Shown here: in pieces, positions 1-10,233 of the stretch
Numbering within the stretch: position 1 is the first letter of the stretch
Layout of the letters: every line of letters starts with the position of its first letter
From: Streptomyces cyaneofuscatus
GTDB taxonomy: Bacteria; Actinomycetota; Actinomycetes; Streptomycetales; Streptomycetaceae
NCBI RefSeq assembly: GCF_000718135.1
Contig: NZ_JOEM01000028.1
Location: 10,770 to 74,769, forward strand
Length of the DNA stretch: 64,000 nt
Reading direction: 5' to 3'
Made by a program: the position numbers and the translations under genes
The notes under the pieces: generated by a model
What the model was told of the DNA's origin: nothing
The model's input: only the letters and a program-made list of their open reading frames with translations
The model's database searches: none

Positions 1-2
1 AT

Positions 3-953
3 GCGTCGGTGCTGGGGGACCGGTTCAGGATCCAGCCGTCGCCTCTCCGCCCGCTCGCCGAACTCGGCCTGAAAAAACCGCTGTTCACGGGGCGCGCGGA
101 AGCGCTGGAGTGGCTGGACGCGGAGCGCGTCAACCTCCAGGGCGCCATCCGTGTCGCCGCCGGCCAGGGGTGGCACCAGGAGGTGTGGCGGCTCTGCGAG
201 TCGCTGTGGGCGCTCTACCACAGCCGTAAACACCTCGCCGACTGCGTGGAGTCGGGCCTCCTGGGCATCGAGGCGGCCCAGCACGAGGCGCGCCCCGACG
301 TCGAGATCCGGATGCGGAACCAGGTGGCCCGGGCCGCTTACGAGCTGGGCGACCTGGACCGTGCGGAGTCCCAACTCGACGCCGCGGCAGGCCTTCTGGA
401 GCTGGCGGGCGACCCGCGGCTGAGCGGCGTCGTCTGGGAGAGCCGCGGGCTGATCGCGCTGGCGCGCGGCCGGTCGGCGGGGTCGCCGCACGCGGCGGGT
501 GAACGGGCCGAGGAGGCGCGGCAGTTGTTCGAGCGGGCGCTGGCGGCCAACCGCGCCGTGCCCGACCGGCACGGCGTCGTCGTACAGAGCTACAACGTGG
601 CCCAGGCGCTGCTTGCGGGGGAGCGGTGGAGCGACGCGCTCGGCGTGCTGGACGAGGCGGCCGAGGTCGCCCGGGCCACCGGAGACGAACCCATGCTGCT
701 CCGGATCGACCTCGTACGGGCCCATGCCTTCGTCGGGCTCGGCTCGCTGGATCGTGCGGTCACCGCGACGGTGGCGGCGGCCGACCGGGCGGCCGTGCTC
801 AAGCAGTTCGCCAAGCTGGACCAAGCGCTCGAACTGCTGGCCGCACTCGCCGACCGGGCCGAGGACCGGCCCCTGAGGGCCGCCTGCGAGGAGAAGCTCG
901 GCGCACTGCGGCGGACCATGGGACTGAGGCCACCGGCCGCACCCCCGGCCTGA
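3..953 (+). CDS. C-terminal part of an NB-ARC/TPR-type transcriptional regulator (5' truncated)
   Basis: The reading frame is open to the window edge, so the N-terminus lies outside. What remains is helical and Ala/Leu/Arg-rich. A short piece near LFTGRAEALEWLDAERVNL resembles the segment that follows the NB-ARC domain in AfsR/LuxR-like ATPase regulators, where an ExxNL motif begins the helical repeats. After it come TPR-like repeats, for example AAYELGDLDRAESQLDAA and RSYNV-like turns around residues 100-260. In this family the repeats sense a partner or ligand and control an N-terminal DNA-binding domain. No DNA-binding domain is visible here. The family call is an inference from repeat pattern and context. 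Confidence 0.6.
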   Translation, partial: ASVLGDRFRIQPSPLRPLAELGLKKPLFTGRAEALEWLDAERVNLQGAIRVAAGQGWHQEVWRLCESLWALYHSRKHLADCVESGLLGIEAAQHEARPDVEIRMRNQVARAAYELGDLDRAESQLDAAAGLLELAGDPRLSGVVWESRGLIALARGRSAGSPHAAGERAEEARQLFERALAANRAVPDRHGVVVQSYNVAQALLAGERWSDALGVLDEAAEVARATGDEPMLLRIDLVRAHAFVGLGSLDRAVTATVAAADRAAVLKQFAKLDQALELLAALADRAEDRPLRAACEEKLGALRRTMGLRPPAAPPA

Positions 954-968
954 TCCTCTGCCTACCCT

Positions 969-2753
969 GTGGCCTGTCCCCTCACCTCTACCCGGAGCTC
1001 CGCGTTGTCCTCGGTGCCGTCGCTGCTCAGCCGTCCGTACGCCCGGTTCCGCCGTGGAGCCCGGCCCGGCCACGACCGGTGGAACACCTGGGACCCGCCG
1101 AAGGCGGAGGTGCTCGGGGTGGCGCGGACGCTCACCTCCGCCACCCGGCTGGTGGACGTCATGCACCTGCTGCGCACCGAGGACGGGATCGAGAAGTTCT
1201 TCACGGTCAACCCCGGGTCGGCGTTCGCGGACGGGCTGGACTCCTATCTCACCGGGCTCGGCGTCCAGGTGCTGAGCTGGAAGGAGGCCACCCGGCGCTC
1301 CTTCGACCTGGCGGTCAGCTGCTCGGTGCACCCGACGATGCGCCGGCTCGACGCCCCGCTGATGGTGCTGCCGCACGGCGCGGGGTACAACCGGCTCGTC
1401 ACCGAGTCGACGGGCGACGCGCTGTCCCCGGCGGGGCTGTCCCGGCGGGAGCTGATGTGGCGCGGGAAGGTCGTCCCGCAGGCGATCGGCGTCTCGCACC
1501 AGGCCCAGATCGACCGGCTCGCCGAGACCTGCCCCGAGGCCGCCCCGTACGCCCTGGCCGTCGGCGACTGGTGTTTCCAGCGGATCATCGCGAGCATGCC
1601 GCACCGGGACCGCTACCGCTCGCGGCTCGGCGCGGTCGACGGGCGGCGGCTGGTGGTCGTCCACTCCACCTGGAGCCGGCACTCGCTGCTCGGCCGCCAT
1701 CCGGAGCTGCCGCTGCGCCTGGTCACCTCGCTCCCGGCGGACGAGTTCGCCGTGGCGGCCGTCTTCCACCCCAACGTGTGGGCCCGGCACAGCCGCCCGG
1801 GGGTGCTGGAGCGGCTGGGCGCCGCGATGGACGCCGGGCTCATGATCATCCCGCCGCAGGAGGGGTGGCGTGCCGCCGTGGTGGCCAGCGACTGGGTGGT
1901 CGGCGACCACGGCAGTACGACGTTCTACTCGGCCGCCGCCGACCGCGTCACCCTGCTCGCCGCCACGGGCCTCGACGAGCTGGATCCGGCGTCGCCCGCC
2001 GCCGCGTTCGGGCAGGAGGCGCCACGCCTGGATCCCGACGGTGATGTGTACGCGCAGTTGCTCGCGGCGGCCCGCGGCCACGACCCGGCCGGGCTGCGGC
2101 CCGTCGTGGACCGCCAGCTCGCCTCGGTCGACACCTCCGGTGAGGTGACCCGGGCCAGGATGTACGCGTTCCTCGCCGGGCGGGGGGTCGGGGTGCCGGA
2201 CGCGGCCCCACGGCCGCTGCCCGTACCGGCTCCGGAGCCCGTACGCCGTACCTCCGCCACGGCGTACGACGTGACCGGGGCGTACGACCTCGGGGGTACC
2301 GTCGATCTCCGGCGCCGGCCCCTGGTGGCCGGGCACCACACCGAGGCCCTCGGCTTCTATGCCGTCACGACGGAGGAGAACCATCCCCACTGGCCGCACG
2401 CGGCCGAGGTGCTGGCCCGGACGGCCGCGGACGCCGAGGTGGCGGCCCTGGACTGGGCTGCCGACGCCGCCGTGCGGTACGAGAACCTCAACGTCCTCGT
2501 GGCGCGGTTGGACGGGAGCCGCTGCCTCGTCCGGCTGCGCGGCGGACGCCAGTTGGAGGCCCGCACGGAACGCTCCTGGGGTGAGCGGAGACCCCTCCTC
2601 GACCCGGTCCTGCTGGGATCGGCCGTCAACCTCTGGATGACCGACGCGGAACGGGTCAAGGACCTCACGGACGGACTGACCTTGCGCACGGGCCGGTGGG
2701 AGGTCCGGGTCGCGTTCACCGAGCCGTCGGGTGGCCCCGGCGGCGGGCTCTGA
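969..2753 (+). CDS. Conserved actinomycete protein with TagF/GT-B-like fold (function unknown)
   Basis: A 594-residue protein starting 15 bases after the preceding gene, probably in the same transcript. In-frame TTG (1005) and GTG (1014) codons are alternative starts. The segments LPHGAGYNRL (about residues 134-143) and a later ASDWVVGDHGSTTFYSAA stretch resemble the nucleotide-sugar or CDP-glycerol-binding half of GT-B enzymes such as TagF-like glycerophosphotransferases, where a D-x-S-S/T-x-x-F/Y motif lies in the C-terminal Rossmann half. The last 200 residues are Pro/Arg-rich and then form a separate domain. No signal peptide or membrane segment is evident. The substrate cannot be predicted and the GT-B call is tentative. 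Confidence 0.55.
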   Translation: MACPLTSTRSSALSSVPSLLSRPYARFRRGARPGHDRWNTWDPPKAEVLGVARTLTSATRLVDVMHLLRTEDGIEKFFTVNPGSAFADGLDSYLTGLGVQVLSWKEATRRSFDLAVSCSVHPTMRRLDAPLMVLPHGAGYNRLVTESTGDALSPAGLSRRELMWRGKVVPQAIGVSHQAQIDRLAETCPEAAPYALAVGDWCFQRIIASMPHRDRYRSRLGAVDGRRLVVVHSTWSRHSLLGRHPELPLRLVTSLPADEFAVAAVFHPNVWARHSRPGVLERLGAAMDAGLMIIPPQEGWRAAVVASDWVVGDHGSTTFYSAAADRVTLLAATGLDELDPASPAAAFGQEAPRLDPDGDVYAQLLAAARGHDPAGLRPVVDRQLASVDTSGEVTRARMYAFLAGRGVGVPDAAPRPLPVPAPEPVRRTSATAYDVTGAYDLGGTVDLRRRPLVAGHHTEALGFYAVTTEENHPHWPHAAEVLARTAADAEVAALDWAADAAVRYENLNVLVARLDGSRCLVRLRGGRQLEARTERSWGERRPLLDPVLLGSAVNLWMTDAERVKDLTDGLTLRTGRWEVRVAFTEPSGGPGGGL

Positions 2754-2930
2754 GGCGGGCCCTGAAACGGCCCCGGCAGCGGGCTCTGAAGCGGAGGCGA
2801 CGGGTCCGTGTCGATCTTGTGATCAAACCTGCGCAGATGTCGTACGGGAGTGGTCGCCGCAAAGGGTCGAGGCGGCCAGGAGCAGGCAGAAAAGGGCGTG
2901 ATTCCGCCCCGTCGGTTCACGGAACCTCCT

Positions 2931-2936
2931 TATAGT
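2931..2936 (+). promoter_or_regulatory. Possible -10 element (TATAGT) upstream of the P450 pair
   Basis: TATAGT lies 60 bases before the preferred ATG of the first P450, in a 240-base gap that is otherwise featureless apart from short repeats of a GCGGGCTCTGA-like string at about 2744-2790. No convincing -35 hexamer sits at the right distance, so this is a weak candidate. Confidence 0.25.
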
Positions 2937-2995
2937 GGTGCCGCGTTGATCGTATGGTCGCAACGCGCGAAGCCGTCGCCACTGGAGTCCGTACG

Positions 2996-4297
2996 ATGAC
3001 GAACCCCTCGTCCGCCACGCCCGTGCCCCCGGCCGGTGGAGGCGGTGGCTGCCCCATGGGCTCCGGCAGCGGAGCGGTTCCGCTCAGCGGGCCCGGCTTC
3101 CACACCGAACCCCAGGCGCTCTACCGCTCGATGCGGCGCGACCACGGCCCCGTCGTCCCGGTCGAGCTGCCCGGCGGATTCCCCGCCTGGCTGGTGATCG
3201 GCTACCGGGAACTCCACCAGGTCACCAGCGACGGGGAGTTGTACCCCCGGGACGTCTCCCTGTGGAACCAGTGGGAGAACATCCCCGCGGACTGGCCGCT
3301 GCTCCCCATGGTGGGCACCCCCATGCCGTCCATCTACTTCACCGCCGGAGCCGAGCACCGGCGCCATGTGGAGATGGTCGTCCCCGCGCTCGAAGCGGCC
3401 GACCCCTTCGAGATCCGGCAGCACTGCGAGCAGCTGGCTGACCGGCTCATCGACGCCGTGTGCAGCCGGGGCACCGCCGACCTGGTGGCCGAGTTCGCCG
3501 AGCCGCTCCCCGTCCTCGTGCTCGCCCGGCTCGTCGGCTTCCCCGACGACGAGGGCGCCGACATCGCCCAGGTGCTCAAGGACCTCGCCGACGGCGGGCC
3601 CGGCGCCCAGAAGGCCCACCTGCGCTTCGGCGAGCACATGCACCGGCTCGTCGCGGCCAAGCGGGCGCACCCCGGGGACGACGTGACCTCACGGATGCTC
3701 GCCCACCCCGAACCGTTCACCGACGAGGAGTACGCGCTCGACCTCATGGCCATCACGGCCGCCGGGCACCTGACCACCGCCGACTGGATCGGCAACTCCA
3801 CCCGGCTGATGCTCACCGAGGACCAGTTCGCCGACGCCCTCTCCGGCGGCCGGCACAGCGTCGCCGAAGCCATGAACGAGGTGCTCTGGGAGGACGGCCC
3901 GACCCAGATCCTGGCCGGCCGGTGGGCCTCGCGCGACGCCCGGCTCGGCGGGCAGAACATCGCCCGCGGCGACATGCTGCTCCTCGGCCTCGGCGCCGCC
4001 AACGCCGATCCGCACATCCGGCAGCAGGTCACGGACCAGGTGGTCCGCTCCGGGCAGGGCGGCAACAGCTCCCACATGGCGTTCAGCCACGGCGAGTACC
4101 GCTGCCCCTTCCCCGCGCAGGAGATCGCCGAGATCATCGCCCGTACCGGCATCGAAGTGCTGCTGGACCGGCTGCCCGACCTCGAACTGGCCGTACCCGC
4201 GACGGAGTTGATGCGCAGGCCCTCCGCCTTCCTGCGCGGGATGACCGCGCTGCCCGTCCGCTTCACCCCCGTACGCACGACAGGAGACGCGTTGTGA
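2996..4297 (+). CDS. Cytochrome P450, CYP157-like, lacking the ExxR motif
   Basis: A 433-residue soluble P450. The ATG at 2996 is preferred over the upstream in-frame ATG at 2954 because GGAG (2984-2987) lies 8 bases before it. The helix I region is AAGHLTTADW (about 255-264) and the haem loop is FSHGEYRC, with the thiolate ligand at Cys370. At the helix K position, where nearly every P450 has ExxR, the sequence is NEVLW (294-298), so both the Glu and the Arg are missing. The CYP157 family of streptomycetes is known for this loss and usually accompanies conservons or CYP154 partners. The gene overlaps the next P450 by 4 bases, so the two are translationally coupled. Substrate and catalytic activity are unknown. 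Confidence 0.88.
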   Translation: MTNPSSATPVPPAGGGGGCPMGSGSGAVPLSGPGFHTEPQALYRSMRRDHGPVVPVELPGGFPAWLVIGYRELHQVTSDGELYPRDVSLWNQWENIPADWPLLPMVGTPMPSIYFTAGAEHRRHVEMVVPALEAADPFEIRQHCEQLADRLIDAVCSRGTADLVAEFAEPLPVLVLARLVGFPDDEGADIAQVLKDLADGGPGAQKAHLRFGEHMHRLVAAKRAHPGDDVTSRMLAHPEPFTDEEYALDLMAITAAGHLTTADWIGNSTRLMLTEDQFADALSGGRHSVAEAMNEVLWEDGPTQILAGRWASRDARLGGQNIARGDMLLLGLGAANADPHIRQQVTDQVVRSGQGGNSSHMAFSHGEYRCPFPAQEIAEIIARTGIEVLLDRLPDLELAVPATELMRRPSAFLRGMTALPVRFTPVRTTGDAL

Positions 4298-5565
4298 AAT
4301 GCCCGCACGCTGAAGCCGCGGAAGCCACTGGAGCCGCGGAAGCCGGCCTGAGCGCCGGGACCATCACCATCGACCCCATGGTCCAGGACCTGGACGGTGA
4401 GACCGCGCGGCTGCGCGACGCCGGTGTGCTCGCCCGGATCGAGCTGCTCGGGGTCCCGGCCTGGACGGTCACCCGGCACGCCGAGGCCCGCCAACTCCTC
4501 GTCGACCCGCGGCTGGTGAAGGACATCAACGCCTGGGGGCTCTGGCGCAGCGGGGCGGTCACGCACGCGTGGCCGCTGATCGGCATGATCGACGCCGGGC
4601 GCTCCATGTTCACCGTGGACGGGGCCGAGCACCGGCGGCTGCGCACCAAGACCTCGCAGGCGCTCACCCCCCGGCGGCTCGAAGCGATCCGCCCGGCCAT
4701 CGAGAAGTTCACCGACGAGCTGCTGGACAACCTCGACGCGGCGCGGGGCGAGGACGGGGTCGTCGACCTGAAGGCCGTCTTCGCCCAGCCGCTCCCGATG
4801 AAGGTCGTCGGCATGCTGATGGGCGTCGACGAGTCCCAGCACGCGATGCTCACCCGGCAGTACAAGGCGTTCTTCTCCATGCTCACCCCGCAGGACGAAC
4901 GCCTCGCCCTGCTCGCGGAGTTGGACGTCTTCTACACCGACCTCGTACGCGAGAAGACCGCGCACCCGACGGACGACCTCACCAGCGCGCTGATCCTGGC
5001 CGAGGAGGGCGGCGAGCCGCTCACCGAGGAGGAGGTGGTGGGCAACCTGAAGGCGATGGTCGCCGCCGGGCACGAGACGACGATCGGCCTCATCCTCAAC
5101 GCCGTACGCGCGCTGCTCTCCCACCCGGACCAGCTGGCGAAGGTGCTGTCCGGCGAGGCCGGCTGGGACGCGGTGATCGAGGAGACGCTGCGCTGGGACA
5201 CCCCCACCACCCACCTCCTGATGCGGTTCGCCGCCGAGGACATCACCGTCGGCGACACCGTGGTCAAGGAGGGCGAGGGGGTCGTCATCTCCTACCGCGC
5301 CATCGGCCGCGACACCGGGCAGCACGGCGAGGACGCCGACGCCTTCGACATCACCCGCGCCACCCGCAACCGCCACATGACCTTCGGCCACGGCCCCCAC
5401 ATCTGCCCCGGTGCCGCGCTCTCCCGCGTGGAGGCGGCCGTCGCCCTGCCCGCGCTCTTCGCCCGCTTCCCCGGACTGCGGCTGGCCATCCCGGACGCGG
5501 AGATCACCAAGCTCCCGGTGATGACGCAGAACGACATGGCCGCCTTCCCGGTGCTGCTGGGCTGA
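4294..5565 (+). CDS. Cytochrome P450, CYP154-like
   Basis: A 423-residue P450 starting at a GTG that overlaps the previous stop (GTGA), with AGGAG at 4282-4286. All canonical features are present: AGHETT in helix I (258-263), ExxR in helix K as E297-TL-R300, and the haem loop FGHGPHIC with Cys371. It should be a catalytically competent monooxygenase that takes electrons from a ferredoxin and reductase encoded elsewhere. Pairing with an ExxR-less CYP157-like gene matches known Streptomyces CYP157-CYP154 pairs. Some CYP154C enzymes hydroxylate steroids, but I cannot assign the subfamily or substrate here. Confidence 0.9.
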   Translation: MKCPHAEAAEATGAAEAGLSAGTITIDPMVQDLDGETARLRDAGVLARIELLGVPAWTVTRHAEARQLLVDPRLVKDINAWGLWRSGAVTHAWPLIGMIDAGRSMFTVDGAEHRRLRTKTSQALTPRRLEAIRPAIEKFTDELLDNLDAARGEDGVVDLKAVFAQPLPMKVVGMLMGVDESQHAMLTRQYKAFFSMLTPQDERLALLAELDVFYTDLVREKTAHPTDDLTSALILAEEGGEPLTEEEVVGNLKAMVAAGHETTIGLILNAVRALLSHPDQLAKVLSGEAGWDAVIEETLRWDTPTTHLLMRFAAEDITVGDTVVKEGEGVVISYRAIGRDTGQHGEDADAFDITRATRNRHMTFGHGPHICPGAALSRVEAAVALPALFARFPGLRLAIPDAEITKLPVMTQNDMAAFPVLLG

Positions 5566-5894
5566 GACCCGGCCACCCGAGGCGCATGGGGTCGCGAGCG
5601 GGCCTCCACCGTGCACACGTGCACCACCAGCGGGTGGTCCGCGCTTCGGCGCGGGCCGCCCGCTCGGCGTTGCGCTCCTGGCGGTCCGCCGCGCCCGCTG
5701 AAGGGGACCCGGCGCACCCCCCCCATACACGCCTCCCGAGTGAGGTGCGTCACGCAGAGTGAAATTCTCGGCATACATTCCGGCGGACGGGGGAGGGGCC
5801 CCGACCGCTGGTGTGGCCGTACCCCGGTCCACCGCGCAGGACGCCCTCGGCCGAACCGGCGGGGGCATTTCGGGTACGGAAGGCGAAACACGAC
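5566..5894 (+). promoter_or_regulatory. Intergenic region upstream of the betaine operon, with two palindromes
   Basis: This 329-base gap precedes the five-gene betaine operon. It contains GTGCAC twice, two bases apart (5611-5624); each unit is itself a palindrome. A second dyad, TGCGT-C-ACGCA, lies at 5746-5756. It is followed by an AT-richer stretch (TGAAATTCTCGGCATACATT, about 5759-5778) that is the likeliest promoter zone. No regulator gene adjoins the operon. No ORF in the gap looks real. The operator and promoter roles are inferred from symmetry and position only. Confidence 0.35.
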
Positions 5895-7397
5895 ATGTCG
5901 GCGCTCAGCACCATCCACATCGACGGCACCTGGCGGGCCGCCGGATCAGGCGCGACGCGCGAGATCCTCGACCCCGCCGACGCCACCGTCCTGGCCGTCG
6001 TCGCCGAGGGCGGCGTCGAGGACACCGATGCGGCGATCGCGGCGGCGCGGCGCGCCTTCGACGACGGCCCCTGGCCGCACAAGCCCGTCGCCGAGCGGGC
6101 CGGGCTGCTGCGCCGGGTCGCCGAGCTGCTCCAGCGGGACCGCGAGGAGATCGCGATCACCGAGAGCCGCGACACCGGCAAGACCCTGGAAGAGGGCCGG
6201 GTCGACGTCGACGACGTGACCAACGCCTTCCGCTACTTCGCCGACCTCGTGATGAACGAGAGCGGCGGCCGGGTCGTCGACGCGGGCGACCCCGACGTCC
6301 ACAGCATCGTCGTCCACGAGCCCGTCGGCGTCTGCGCCCTGATCGCCCCCTGGAACTACCCCCTCCTCCAGGCCAGCTGGAAGATCGCCCCGGCCCTCGC
6401 CGCCGGCAACACCTTCGTGCTCAAGCCCAGCGAGGTCACCCCGCTCTCCACCGTCCACCTGATCAAGCTCCTCGCCGAGGCAGGCCTGCCCGACGGCACC
6501 GCCAACCTCGTCACCGGCGCGGGCGACCCGGTCGGCGCCCGGCTCTCCGAGCACCCCGACGTGGACCTGGTCTCCTTCACCGGCGGCCTCGCCAGCGGTA
6601 CGAAGGTGGCGCAGGCGGCAGCCCCCACCGTGAAGAAGGTGGCCCTGGAGCTCGGCGGCAAGAACCCCAACGTGATCTTCGCCGACGCCTGCGCCACCGA
6701 CGACGGCTTCGACACCGCCGTCGACCAGGCCCTCAACGCCGCGTTCTTCCACAGCGGCCAGGTCTGCTCCGCCGGCGCCCGCCTGATCATCCAGGACAGC
6801 ATCAGCGAGCGCTTCGTCACCGAGCTGGCCCGCCGCGCCGACGCCATCCGCCTCGGCCGGGGCACCCTCGACGGCATCGAGTGCGGCCCCCTCGTCTCCG
6901 CCCAGCAGCTCGCCAAGGTCGAGGCGTACGTCGCCTCCGCCCGCGAGGAGGGCGCGATCGTCCGGGCCGGCGGCGAACGGCCCAAGCCGAGCGACGTACG
7001 CCCCGAAGGCGGCTACTTCTACCGGCCGACCGTCCTCGACGGCTGCCACCGGGAGATGAAGGTGGTCCGCGAGGAGACCTTCGGCCCGATCCTCACCGTC
7101 GAGACCTTCCGTACCGAGGAAGAAGCCATCACGCTGGCCAACGACACCGACTACGGCCTCGCCGGCGCCGTCTGGACCACGGACGCGGGCCGGGCCCGCC
7201 GGGTCGCCGGACGGCTGCGCCACGGCACCGTCTGGATCAACGACTACCACCCCTACCTCCCGCAGGCCGAGTGGGGCGGCTTCGGGAAGTCCGGTACGGG
7301 GCGCGAGCTCGGCCCGACGGGGCTCGCCGAGTACCGCGAGTCCAAGCACATCTACCAGAACCTCAACCCGCGCCCCCAGCGCTGGTTCGCCGGCTGA
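5895..7397 (+). CDS. betB: Betaine-aldehyde dehydrogenase (aldehyde dehydrogenase family)
   Basis: A 500-residue NAD(P)-dependent aldehyde dehydrogenase of normal family length, expected to oxidise betaine aldehyde to glycine betaine. The ATG at 5895 is chosen because the protein then begins just before the conserved N-terminal strand (IHIDGTW); GGAAGG lies about 12 bases upstream. Visible motifs are the PWNYPLLQ segment (152-159), the cofactor loop VSFTGGLASG, the general base Glu252 in LELGGKN and the catalytic nucleophile Cys291 in SGQVCSAG. It opens an operon with a choline-oxidase-type enzyme and a betaine transporter, which strongly supports the substrate. Other aldehydes cannot be excluded from sequence alone. 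Confidence 0.9.
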   Translation: MSALSTIHIDGTWRAAGSGATREILDPADATVLAVVAEGGVEDTDAAIAAARRAFDDGPWPHKPVAERAGLLRRVAELLQRDREEIAITESRDTGKTLEEGRVDVDDVTNAFRYFADLVMNESGGRVVDAGDPDVHSIVVHEPVGVCALIAPWNYPLLQASWKIAPALAAGNTFVLKPSEVTPLSTVHLIKLLAEAGLPDGTANLVTGAGDPVGARLSEHPDVDLVSFTGGLASGTKVAQAAAPTVKKVALELGGKNPNVIFADACATDDGFDTAVDQALNAAFFHSGQVCSAGARLIIQDSISERFVTELARRADAIRLGRGTLDGIECGPLVSAQQLAKVEAYVASAREEGAIVRAGGERPKPSDVRPEGGYFYRPTVLDGCHREMKVVREETFGPILTVETFRTEEEAITLANDTDYGLAGAVWTTDAGRARRVAGRLRHGTVWINDYHPYLPQAEWGGFGKSGTGRELGPTGLAEYRESKHIYQNLNPRPQRWFAG

Positions 7398-7495
7398 CAC
7401 CTGCGGGGGCCCCGTAACGACTGAACCCCGGTGCCCCGCCCGGCTGTTCGCAGCACCACGCACACGCACGAACCTTGCAGAAGGAGCAGTGACCG

Positions 7496-9105
7496 ATGCC
7501 TCCCACGCCCAGCAGCACCGCAGTGCCCGACCCCGAAGGCCCCGTGGCCGACTACGTGATCGTCGGCGGCGGCACCGCCGGATCGGTCATCGCCTCCCGG
7601 CTCACCGAGGACCCGGACACCACCGTCACGGTCATCGAGGGCGGCCCCACCGACATCGACCGCGACGACGTGCTGACCCTGCGCCGCTGGCTCGGCCTGC
7701 TCGGCGGCGACCTCGACTACGACTACCCCACCACCGAGCAGCCACGCGGAAACTCCCACATCCGGCACAGCCGGGCCCGGGTCCTCGGCGGCTGCTCCTC
7801 GCACAACACGCTCATCAGCTTCAAGCCGCTGCCCGGCGACTGGGACGAGTGGGCCGAGGCGGGAGCCGAGGGCTGGGGCGCGGCCGCGATGGACCCGTAC
7901 TTCGCCAAGCTGCGCAACAACATCGTCCCGGTCGACGAGAAGGACCGCAACGCCATCGCCCGCGACTTCGTCGACGCCGCCCAGGCGGCGGCCGGGGTCC
8001 CGCGCGTGGACAGCTTCAACAGCAAGCCGTTCCACGAGGGCGTCGGCTTCTTCGACCTGGCCTACCACCCGGAGAACAACAAGCGCTCCTCCGCCTCGGT
8101 GGCCTACCTCCACCCGCACATCGAGGCCGGTGACCGCCCCAACCTCCAGATTCTGCTGGAGACATGGGCCTACCGCCTGGAGTTCGACGGCACCCGCGCC
8201 ACCGGCGTACACGTCCGGACGAAGGACGGCGAGGAGATCCTCCTGCGCGCCGCCCGTGAGGTCATCGTCTGCGCGGGCGCGGTGGACACCCCGCGCCTGC
8301 TGCTGCACTCCGGGATCGGTCCGCGCGAGGAGCTGGAGGCGCTGGGCATCGAGGTCCGCCACGACCTGCCGGGCGTCGGTGAGAACCTGCTCGACCACCC
8401 CGAGTCCGTCATCGTCTGGGAGACCGACGGGCCCATCCCGGAGAACTCCGCGATGGACTCCGACGCGGGACTCTTCGTCCGCCGCGACCCCGGATCCCGG
8501 GGCCCGGACCTGATGTTCCACTTCTACCAGATCCCGTTCACCGACAACCCGGAGCGGCTCGGCTACGAGAAGCCCGAGCACGGGGTGTCGATGACGCCGA
8601 ACATCCCCAAGCCGCGCAGCCGGGGCCGCCTCTACCTCACGAGCGCCGACCCCGAGGTCAAGCCGGCCCTGGACTTCCGCTACTTCACCGACGAGGACGA
8701 CCACGACGGCCGCACCCTGGTCGACGGCATCAAACTCGCCCGCGAGATCGCCGCCACCGAACCGCTCGCCCACTGGCTGAAGCGCGAGGTCTGCCCCGGC
8801 CCCGAGATCACCTCGGACGAGGAGATCAGCGAGTACGCCCGCAAGGTCGCCCACACCGTCTACCACCCGGCGGGCACCTGCAGGATGGGCGCCGCCGACG
8901 ACCAGGAGGCCGTCGTGGACCCGCAGTTGCGCATCCGTGGCCTCCAGGGGATCCGGATCGCCGATGCGTCCGTCTTCCCGACCATGCCCGCCGTCAACCC
9001 CATGATCGGAGTCCTCATGGTCGGCGAGAAGTGCGCCGAACTCCTCGGCGACCAGGCGCGTGACGCCGTCCCGGTCACCGGTACCAGCACCGGAGGTGAT
9101 GTCCG

Positions 9106-9109
<4 letters not shown>
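7496..9109 (+). CDS. GMC oxidoreductase, choline-oxidase type
   Basis: A 537-residue flavoenzyme with the FAD-binding GGGTAGS motif (24-30). AGGAG at 7480-7484 supports the ATG. Residues known to matter in Arthrobacter choline oxidase appear conserved when aligned by eye. The CSSHN motif carries His103, matching the histidine that binds FAD covalently (His99). Glu303 (HPES) matches Glu312, His342 matches His351, His457 (VYHPAGT) matches His466, and Asn501 (VNP) matches Asn510. E. coli-type BetA dehydrogenases lack the CSSHN motif. The enzyme is therefore predicted to oxidise choline to betaine aldehyde, possibly on to betaine, using oxygen and producing hydrogen peroxide. It lies 98 bases after betB and overlaps the transporter ATPase by 4 bases. 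Confidence 0.85.

Positions 9110-10232
<1,123 letters not shown>

Positions 10233-10233
<1 letters not shown>

Noticed and set aside
3334..5868. 844-codon open frame on the minus strand across the P450 pair
   Set aside because: It is antisense to two P450 genes with clear haem motifs. Long antisense frames are expected in very high-GC DNA, and the protein is low-complexity with no recognisable domain.
5946..7469. 507-codon minus-strand frame over the betaine aldehyde dehydrogenase gene
   Set aside because: Shadow of betB; Gly/Val/Asp-rich with no motif, while the plus strand has all aldehyde dehydrogenase residues.
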